DNA of 8,724 bases from Thermoanaerobaculia bacterium (GTDB lineage Bacteria; Acidobacteriota; Thermoanaerobaculia; Multivoradales; UBA5704), in NCBI GenBank assembly GCA_025937035.1, contig JAICSG010000128.1, positions 1 through 8,724 on the forward strand, given 5' to 3'. The translations under genes were made by a program, and so were the position numbers. The first letter of the stretch is position 1; each line of letters begins with the position of its first letter. Shown in pieces: positions 1-4,781 of the stretch. The notes under the pieces were generated by a model, which ran no database searches, was not told the origin of the DNA, and saw only the letters and a list, made by a program, of their open reading frames with translations.

Positions 1-1
1 C

Positions 2-27
2 CCCTCCCTTGGCAAACGCCGAGAGGG
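2..27. other. Imperfect hairpin upstream of the first tRNA
   Basis: CCCTC at 2-6 pairs with GAGGG at 23-27. After a two-base bulge, TTGGC at 9-13 pairs with GCCGA at 18-22 (one G-U pair), leaving an AAAC loop. No T-run follows, so it is not a clear intrinsic terminator. It could be the 3' end structure of an upstream transcript or part of the tRNA leader; the window edge hides the context. Confidence 0.3.
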
Positions 28-36
28 TAGGAACAT

Positions 37-113
37 AGGCCCATAGCTCAGTTGGTTAGAGCGCTACGTTGACATCGTAGAGGTCAGCGGTTCAAGTCCG
101 CTTGGGCCTACCA
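37..113 (+). tRNA. tRNA-Val, anticodon GAC
   Basis: A full cloverleaf can be drawn. The acceptor strand AGGCCCA (37-43) pairs with TGGGCCT (103-109), followed by discriminator A110 and a genome-encoded CCA (111-113). The D stem is GCTC/GAGC (46-49/59-62). The anticodon stem CTACG/CGTAG (64-68/76-80) closes the loop TTGACAT, placing GAC at 71-73, which reads GUC and GUU valine codons. The T arm is AGCGG-TTCAAGT-CCGCT. A73 and a G3:C70 pair agree with known bacterial valine identity elements. The first pair is A1:U72 rather than the more usual G1:C72. Confidence 0.97.
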
Positions 114-204
114 GACCTTCTTCAGGAGTGGAATTCGGCACCGGAACGACCTGTTGGACACAAAGCCCGCACCCGTACTGGTGGCCGATTTCAGCCTCAT
201 GCCC

Positions 205-281
205 AGGCGCTTAGCTCAGTTGGTTAGAGCGCTACCTTCACACGGTAGAGGTCAGCGGTTCGAGTCCGCTAGCGCCTACCA
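205..281 (+). tRNA. tRNA-Val, anticodon CAC
   Basis: The acceptor AGGCGCT (205-211) pairs with AGCGCCT (271-277), followed by discriminator A278 and encoded CCA (279-281). The anticodon stem CTACC/GGTAG (232-236/244-248) closes the loop TTCACAC, giving CAC at 239-241, which reads GUG. The D arm and T stem match the upstream tRNA-Val almost base for base. The two genes are evidently paralogues that differ mainly in the acceptor stem, the anticodon arm and one T-loop base. Together they read GUC, GUU and GUG; a UAC isoacceptor must lie elsewhere if one exists. The 91-base spacer between the two tRNAs shows no gene. Confidence 0.97.
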
Positions 282-309
282 CCCCTCCCGCTCGTGATCT
301 CCTCCGGCG

Positions 310-360
310 CGGGCCGCTGCCCGGGTTATCCTGGTCTACCAGATCTGCTGTTTCAGATCT
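310..360 (+). promoter_or_regulatory. Structured thrS leader, candidate translational operator
   Basis: Two perfect hairpins lie just before the thrS ribosome binding site. The first is CGGGC-CGCT-GCCCG at 310-323. The second is AGATCTG-CTGTTT-CAGATCT at 341-360, a 7-bp stem ending three bases before the AAGGG SD at 363-367. A third small stem, CTGG-TCTA-CCAG (331-342), overlaps the base of the second and would compete with it. In enterobacteria ThrRS represses its own mRNA by binding anticodon-arm-like hairpins upstream of the SD. The loop here contains UGU, the anticodon of one threonine tRNA. The geometry is seen directly; the regulatory role is inference. Confidence 0.35.
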
Positions 361-373
361 TCAAGGGCGTCTG

Positions 374-2311
374 ATGGAGACGATGACCGAAGCTATCAAT
401 CTGACCCTGCCCGACGGCTCCGTGCGCACGGTGCCCGCCGGCACCACTCCGCTGGAGGTGGCGGCCTCGATCGGCCCCCGTCTGGCCAAGGACGCCGTGG
501 GCGCCGAGCTCGACGGGAAGAAGGTCGACCTGCGCCTGCCCCTGAAGCAGGGGGGGGCCTTCCGCATCTTCACGGTCAAGAGCCCCGAGGCCGGCGAATT
601 CGTGCGCCACAGCGCCGAGCACGTCCTGGCCGATGCCGTGAAGCGGCTCTGGCCCGAGGCGGAGTACGACGCCGGGCGCCAGGACCACAGCGAGAAGTTC
701 CAGTATGACTTCCGCTTCCCCCGCGCCTTCACCCCCGAGGACCTCGAGAAGATCGAGGAGAAGATGCGCGAGATCCTCGCCGAGAAGAGCGCATTCGAGC
801 GCGTCGAGGTCTCCCGCGAGGAGGCCGAGCGGATCTTCCGCGAGTTGGGCGAGACCCTGAAGCTGGAGCGGCTCAAGGACATCCCCGAGGGGGAGACGAT
901 CACCCTCTACAAGGATGGCCCCTTCGTCGACCTCTGCCGGGGCCCGCACGTGCGGGACCTGTCGCAGGTGGGCGCGGTCAAGCTGCTGGAGGCTTCTGGC
1001 GTCTATTTCAAGGGGGACGAAAAGAACGAGCGCCTGCAGCGCATCTACGGCACCGCCTTCGCCACCCAGAAGGAGATGGATGAGCACCTGGCGGCCCTGG
1101 AGGCGGCGCGGGCGCGCGACCACCGCCGGCTGGGGACCGATCTCGACCTCTTCAGCTTCAATCCGCTGGCCCCGGCGATGCCGTTCTTCCATCCGCACGG
1201 CGCGGCGGTCTACATCGCGCTCATGGACTACGTGCGCGAGGTCAACACCCGCTACGGCTACGGCGAGGTGATCACGCCGCAGATCCTCGACGTCGAGATG
1301 TGGAAGACCTCCGGGCACTACGACAACTACCGGGAGAACATGTTCTTCACCGAGGCGGACGAGCGGGTGATGTCGGTCAAGCCGATGAACTGCCCGACGC
1401 ACTGCCTGATCTTCGGCACCCGGCTGCGGTCGTACCGCGACCTGCCCATCCGCTACTCGGACTTCGGCCGCCTGCACCGCTACGAGCGGAGCGGCGTGAC
1501 CAACGGCCTCTTCCGCGTGCGCTCGTTTTCGCAGGACGACGCCCACGTCTTCTGCACCGAGGAGCAGGTGGAGGAGGTGGTGCTGGGGGCCGCCGGGATG
1601 ATCCTGGAGATCTACCGCACCTTCGGCTTCGAGGAGGTGCGGATCGAGCTGTCGACCCGGCCGGAGAAGCGGATCGGCTCGGACGAGCTGTGGGACCGCG
1701 CCGAGGGGGCGCTGGCGCGGGCGCTGGAGCACCAGGGGATGGCCTATCAGGTCAACCCCGGGGACGGCGCCTTCTACGGGCCGAAGATCGACTTCCATGT
1801 GAAGGACTCGATCGGCCGCAGCTGGCAGCTCGGCACGGTGCAGCTCGACTACCAGCTCCCGCGGCGGTTCGACCTCAAGTACGTTGGGGCCGACGGCGCC
1901 GAGCATCCGCCGGTGATGATCCACCGGGCCATGTTAGGATCTATCGAACGATTCATGGCGATCCTGATCGAGCAGACGGCGGGAGCGTTTCCTCTCTGGC
2001 TGGCGCCGGTGCAGGCGGTGGTCCTCCCCATCTCGGAGAAATTCGCCGAGTATGGCGCGAAGGTGCGCCGCGCGCTCGCCGACGCCGGGGTGAGAGTGGA
2101 GCTGGACGACCGCAACGAGAAGCTGGGCTACCGCATCCGCGAGGCGCAGGTCCAGAAGGTCCCCTACATGCTGGTGGTGGGGGCGCGCGAGGCGGAGGAG
2201 GGGACGGTCTCGGTGCGGCGGCGGGCGGGCGAGGATCTGGGCGCCATGCCGGCCACGGATTTTCTCGCGCGGGTGCGTGACCTCACGTCGTCGCGCAGCC
2301 GCGAGCTTTGA
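374..2311 (+). CDS. thrS: Threonine--tRNA ligase (ThrRS)
   Basis: This class II synthetase attaches threonine to tRNA-Thr in the cytoplasm and removes mischarged serine. The 645-residue product has the full bacterial layout: TGS domain (about 5-67), editing domain, catalytic core (about 255-540) and C-terminal anticodon-binding domain (about 545-640). Editing-site residues are present in HSAEH (H79, H83) and in LCRGPH (C188, H192). The zinc ligands of the active site are C340 in MNCPTH, H391 in DDAHVF and H517 in MIHRA. All sit at a constant offset of six from the E. coli positions, so nothing is missing. Motif 2 is RYERSG with RVRSFSQDDAH, and motif 3 is the MIHRAMLGSIERF region. The start at 374 is preferred because AAGGG (363-367) lies six bases upstream. 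A second ATG at 383 has GGAGA only two bases away. It opens the thrS-infC-rpmI-rplT-pheST block. Confidence 0.98.
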   Translation: METMTEAINLTLPDGSVRTVPAGTTPLEVAASIGPRLAKDAVGAELDGKKVDLRLPLKQGGAFRIFTVKSPEAGEFVRHSAEHVLADAVKRLWPEAEYDAGRQDHSEKFQYDFRFPRAFTPEDLEKIEEKMREILAEKSAFERVEVSREEAERIFRELGETLKLERLKDIPEGETITLYKDGPFVDLCRGPHVRDLSQVGAVKLLEASGVYFKGDEKNERLQRIYGTAFATQKEMDEHLAALEAARARDHRRLGTDLDLFSFNPLAPAMPFFHPHGAAVYIALMDYVREVNTRYGYGEVITPQILDVEMWKTSGHYDNYRENMFFTEADERVMSVKPMNCPTHCLIFGTRLRSYRDLPIRYSDFGRLHRYERSGVTNGLFRVRSFSQDDAHVFCTEEQVEEVVLGAAGMILEIYRTFGFEEVRIELSTRPEKRIGSDELWDRAEGALARALEHQGMAYQVNPGDGAFYGPKIDFHVKDSIGRSWQLGTVQLDYQLPRRFDLKYVGADGAEHPPVMIHRAMLGSIERFMAILIEQTAGAFPLWLAPVQAVVLPISEKFAEYGAKVRRALADAGVRVELDDRNEKLGYRIREAQVQKVPYMLVVGAREAEEGTVSVRRRAGEDLGAMPATDFLARVRDLTSSRSREL

Positions 2312-2387
2312 ACACCTACAATAGGAGAACCAGTCTGAACACGAACCGAAGGGCGCAAGCCCGACGCTCCCAGGGGGTGAGCTAGAC
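2312..2387 (+). promoter_or_regulatory. infC leader with two SD-like sites and a GCAA hairpin
   Basis: The 76-base thrS-infC gap holds a first SD-like AGGAG at 2323-2327 with no ATG, GTG or TTG at usable distance. It also holds a perfect GGGC-GCAA-GCCC tetraloop hairpin at 2351-2362, and a strong SD, GGGGGTGA, at 2373-2380. TACAAT at 2317-2322 resembles a -10 box, but I see no matching -35. From the first AGGAG a CTG at 2335 opens a 16-codon frame that stops with TAG at 2383-2385, two bases before the proposed infC start. The elements are seen directly; a regulatory function is inferred from the known autocontrol of infC by IF3. Confidence 0.4.
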
Positions 2388-2948
2388 ATCGACAAGACGA
2401 CGCGGATCAACGAGCGCATCCGGGTTCGCGAAGTGCGCCTGGTGGAGGCCGACGGTGGCCAGGGCGGCATCGTGCCGATCGAAGAGGCGCTGCGCAAGGC
2501 TCAGGAGCTGCAGCTCGACCTGGTGGAAGTCGCGCCGACGGCCAAGCCGCCGGTCTGCCGGATCATGGATTTCGGCAAGTTCCTGTACCAGCAGAAGAAG
2601 AAGGCGCACGAGTCGAAGAAGAAGCAGAAGATCATCCACGTCAAAGAGGTCAAGTTCCGGCCCAACATCGACGAGCATGACTACGACTTCAAGCTCAAGA
2701 ACGCCATCCGGTTCCTCGGCGAAGGGGACAAGGTGAAGGCCACCGTCCAGTTCCGGGGCCGCGAGATGGCGCGCCAGGATCTCGGCCACAAGCTGCTCAA
2801 GCGCTTTGAGGCTGACCTGGGGGAGCATGGAGTGCTAGAATCGTCGCCCGAAATGGCGGGGAACCGGATGCACGTCATCTTCGGACCGCCGCGCCACAGC
2901 GGAGGGCCCAAGAAGTCCTCCTCCGAAGCGGGCGATTCACAGGGTTAG
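2388..2948 (+). CDS. infC: Translation initiation factor IF-3 (AUC start)
   Basis: IF3 binds the 30S subunit, keeps it apart from 50S, and checks the start codon and initiator tRNA. The 186-residue product has the N-terminal domain, starting RINERIRVREVRLV and running to PPVCRIMDFGKF. A lysine-rich linker follows, then the C-terminal domain with KFRPNIDEHDY and FRGREM. The tail after about residue 170 is a short polar extension. The start is chosen as ATC at 2388: GGGGGTGA (2373-2380) lies seven bases upstream. The frame contains no ATG, GTG, TTG or CTG between the in-frame stop at 2322 and GTG 2433. Starting at GTG 2433 would delete the conserved RINERIRVRE segment. Rare AUU/AUC/AUA starts on infC are well known and let IF3 limit its own synthesis. 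A frameshift from an upstream frame is the alternative. Confidence 0.93.
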   Translation: MDKTTRINERIRVREVRLVEADGGQGGIVPIEEALRKAQELQLDLVEVAPTAKPPVCRIMDFGKFLYQQKKKAHESKKKQKIIHVKEVKFRPNIDEHDYDFKLKNAIRFLGEGDKVKATVQFRGREMARQDLGHKLLKRFEADLGEHGVLESSPEMAGNRMHVIFGPPRHSGGPKKSSSEAGDSQG

Positions 2949-2990
2949 GATCGCTTTGGCGGTCCATCAAGGGCAGGAAAGGAGACACCC

Positions 2991-3185
2991 TTGCCGAAGC
3001 AGAAGACGCACAAGGGTGCCGCGAAGCGTTTCAAGGTCACGGGCGGCGGCAAGGTGACGCGTCACCAGTCGATGCACAGCCACATCCTGACCAAGAAGAC
3101 CACCAAGCGGAAGCGCAACCTGCGCAAGTCCGTGGAGGTCTCCCCCGCGTTCGCCGGCACTCTCAAAGAGATGCTGCACAAGTAA
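2991..3185 (+). CDS. rpmI: 50S ribosomal protein bL35
   Basis: This small, very basic 64-residue protein belongs to the large ribosomal subunit. It has the family hallmarks: [18 protein letters not shown] at the N-terminus, then [16 protein letters not shown] near the middle. Length is normal for bL35. The start is TTG at 2991, supported by GGAG at 2981-2984 six bases upstream and by the invariant MPK beginning. It lies 42 bases after infC and is probably co-transcribed with it. In E. coli, L20 represses rpmI and rplT translation through a structure near rpmI. I see no clear counterpart in the short gap before this gene. Confidence 0.97.
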   Translation: MPKQKTHKGAAKRFKVTGGGKVTRHQSMHSHILTKKTTKRKRNLRKSVEVSPAFAGTLKEMLHK

Positions 3186-3189
3186 GAAC

Positions 3190-3214
3190 AGGGCGGCCAC
3201 ACAGGGCCGCCCCT
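3190..3214. repeat. GC-rich palindromic element after rpmI
   Basis: GGGCGGCC at 3191-3198 and GGCCGCCC at 3205-3212 form a perfect 8-bp stem around the loop ACACAG, starting six bases after the rpmI stop. The downstream flank is CTACA with no T-run, so this is unlikely to be a standard intrinsic terminator. From memory, the pattern of a GGGC-type stem, a short purine-rich loop and a GCCCCTACA flank resembles short dispersed palindromic repeats found between genes in many GC-rich environmental bacteria. Copies elsewhere in this genome cannot be checked here. Confidence 0.5.
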
Positions 3215-3260
3215 ACAGAAGACAATCCTTGCGGCGGCCGGCGGGAAGGACCTGCCCCCC

Positions 3261-3325
3261 GGAGCCGCGGCTCCCGATCGATCCTGAGATCGTTCGCGCG
3301 GGCCACCTACCGCTCCTGACGGAGC
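3261..3325. promoter_or_regulatory. Palindrome and hairpins before rplT
   Basis: Three further inverted repeats fill the rest of the spacer. GGAGCCGCGGCTCC at 3261-3274 is a perfect 14-base palindrome. CGATC-CTGA-GATCG at 3279-3292 and GCTCC-TGAC-GGAGC at 3312-3325 are perfect 5-bp hairpins. The last one ends six bases before the weak rplT SD (GAGG, 3332-3335). The region could be an RNA control element for bL20 synthesis or remnants of inserted palindromic repeats. I could not decide between these, and no promoter is convincing. Confidence 0.35.
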
Positions 3326-3343
3326 AGAAACGAGGTTCGAGAG

Positions 3344-3730
3344 ATGGCACGTGTCAAGCGCGGTAACAAGCGCCTCCTGAAGCGGAAGAAGATCCTCAAG
3401 CTCTCCAGCGGTTTCTGGGGAACCAAGTCGAACGCCCACCGGATGGCCAAGCAGGCCGTCGACAAGGCGCTCGCCTACGCCTATCGCGACCGGCGCCAGA
3501 AGAAGCGCCAGCTGCGCAGCCTGTGGATCGTGCGCATCAACGCCGCCGCCCGGCTGCACGGGCTCTCCTACAGCCGTCTGATCGCCGGCCTCAAGGCCGC
3601 CGGCTCGACGCTCGACCGCAAGGTGCTGGCCGACATCGCCGTGACCGACCCCTCGGGGTTTGCGGGTCTCGCGGAGATGGCGAAGTCGGCGCTTGGGTCC
3701 CAGGGCACCCCCGCGCCCGCGGAGGGCTGA
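3344..3730 (+). CDS. rplT: 50S ribosomal protein bL20
   Basis: bL20 is an early-assembly protein of the large subunit that binds 23S rRNA; in several bacteria it also represses its own operon. The 128-residue product begins MARVKRGNK, continues with the basic KRKKILKL segment, and has [17 protein letters not shown] followed by [18 protein letters not shown]. The globular RNA-binding part ends near [18 protein letters not shown]. It is about ten residues longer than usual because of an Ala/Pro/Gly-rich tail. The start ATG at 3344 is fixed by the conserved MARVKRG and by GAGG at 3332-3335, eight bases upstream. The stop is only two bases before pheS, and the pheS SD lies inside its last codons, implying translational coupling to pheS. 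Confidence 0.97.
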   Translation: MARVKRGNKRLLKRKKILKLSSGFWGTKSNAHRMAKQAVDKALAYAYRDRRQKKRQLRSLWIVRINAAARLHGLSYSRLIAGLKAAGSTLDRKVLADIAVTDPSGFAGLAEMAKSALGSQGTPAPAEG

Positions 3731-3732
3731 CC

Positions 3733-4779
3733 TTGAGCGGCGAGGGCGGAGAGACCCCGTCGCTGGAAGCCCGGGGCGAGGAGCTCGAGCGCGCCCTGAG
3801 CCAGGTCCAGGACCGCGCGGGGTGGGAAGCCCTGCGCGTGCAGTGGATCGGCCGCAAGCAGGGGATCCTCCGCTCGCTGCTGGACGACATCAAGAAGGTG
3901 GACCCGGCTCACCGCCGCGCCTATGGCGAGGCTGTGAACCGTCTCAAGGAGACGGCCGAGCGCCGCTTCGCCGAGCTCGACGCCTCTCTGCTCGCCCGCG
4001 AGCGGGAGGCCGCCCGGCGCTCCGCCGCGGTCGACGTCACCCTCCCCGGCCGGCGCCCCCAACTCGGCAGCATCCACCCCGTGACCCTGGTCATCCGGGA
4101 GATGGAGGAGATCTTCGCCGAGCTCGGCTACAGCGTGGCCGAGGGTCCCGAGGTGGAGACCGACTACCTCAACTTCGAGGCCCTGAACTTCCCCCAGGAC
4201 CACCCGGCGCGCGACACGCAAGACACCTTCTTCCTGGAGAACGGCCTGCTGCTGCGCACCCACACCTCGCCGGTGCAGATCCGCACCATGCTGGCGAGGA
4301 AGCCCCCCATCCGGGTGATCTGCCCCGGCCGGGTGTTCAGGAACGACAACGACCTGCGCCACTCGCCGATGTTCCATCAGGTCGAGGGGCTGGCGGTCGC
4401 CGAGGGGATCACCGTCGGCCATCTCAAGGGGACGCTGCTCGCCTTCCTGCGGCGGCTGTTCGCGCCGGACGTGGAGATCCGCCTGCGGCCCAGCTTCTTC
4501 CCCTTCACCGAGCCCTCGGCCGAGGTGGACGTCACCTGCCAGACCTGCAAGGGGGCGGGCTGCGAGGTCTGCTCCGGCACCGGCTGGATGGAGATCCTCG
4601 GCTGCGGCATGGTCGATCCGCGCGTCCTCGCCGAGTGCGGCATCGATCCGGACGTCTACTCCGGCTTCGCCTTCGGCATGGGGGTCGACCGGGTGGCGAT
4701 GAACCGCTACGGCGGCATCCCCAACATCCGGCTGCTGTTCGAGAACGACGAGCGCCTGCTGCGCCAGGTGAGGGGCTAG
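3733..4779 (+). CDS. pheS: Phenylalanine--tRNA ligase alpha subunit
   Basis: This is the catalytic subunit of the heterotetrameric PheRS. It has 348 residues, a normal length. An N-terminal coiled-coil arm (about 10-95) that contacts tRNA-Phe precedes the class II core, which begins near LGSIHPVT (111-118). Motif 2 is VFRNDNDLRHSPMFHQVEG (201-219), and motif 3 is GFAFGMGVDRVAM (311-323). The conserved Ala of the phenylalanine pocket is at 313. Four cysteines at 269, 272, 277 and 280 form the CxxC-x4-CxxC insert seen in many bacterial PheS proteins. In motif 2 the residues between Asp and His are LR, where relatives usually have AT or QT. The start is TTG at 3733: GGAGG (3721-3725) lies seven bases upstream inside rplT. 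The longer open frame upstream overlaps rplT and has no support. Confidence 0.97.
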   Translation: MSGEGGETPSLEARGEELERALSQVQDRAGWEALRVQWIGRKQGILRSLLDDIKKVDPAHRRAYGEAVNRLKETAERRFAELDASLLAREREAARRSAAVDVTLPGRRPQLGSIHPVTLVIREMEEIFAELGYSVAEGPEVETDYLNFEALNFPQDHPARDTQDTFFLENGLLLRTHTSPVQIRTMLARKPPIRVICPGRVFRNDNDLRHSPMFHQVEGLAVAEGITVGHLKGTLLAFLRRLFAPDVEIRLRPSFFPFTEPSAEVDVTCQTCKGAGCEVCSGTGWMEILGCGMVDPRVLAECGIDPDVYSGFAFGMGVDRVAMNRYGGIPNIRLLFENDERLLRQVRG

Positions 4780-4781
4780 CC

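Noticed and set aside
154..181. Possible promoter TTGGAC / TACTGG between the two tRNAs
   Set aside because: The -35-like box is fair, but the -10 match is poor and the spacer is 16. The tRNAs could equally be co-transcribed.
282..373. T-box riboswitch ahead of thrS
   Set aside because: The leader is too short, and I see no T-box core sequence and no terminator with a T-run.
353..1924. A 523-codon minus-strand open frame opposite thrS
   Set aside because: It is an antisense shadow of thrS: low-complexity composition, no recognisable domain and no ribosome binding site evidence.
2433..2948. Shorter IF3 starting at GTG 2433
   Set aside because: It would lose the conserved start of the IF3 N-terminal domain, and no good SD lies upstream of that GTG.
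4549..4614. Cysteine cluster in PheS as a novel metal-binding insertion
   Set aside because: The CxxC-x4-CxxC segment occurs in many ordinary bacterial PheS proteins, so it is not unusual.
3660..4781. Open reading frame continuing upstream of the pheT ATG across pheS
   Set aside because: The upstream part is Arg/Pro/Gly-rich out-of-frame translation of pheS. The PheT N-terminus MEFSLAWLADYVDLP and its SD fix the start at 4782.
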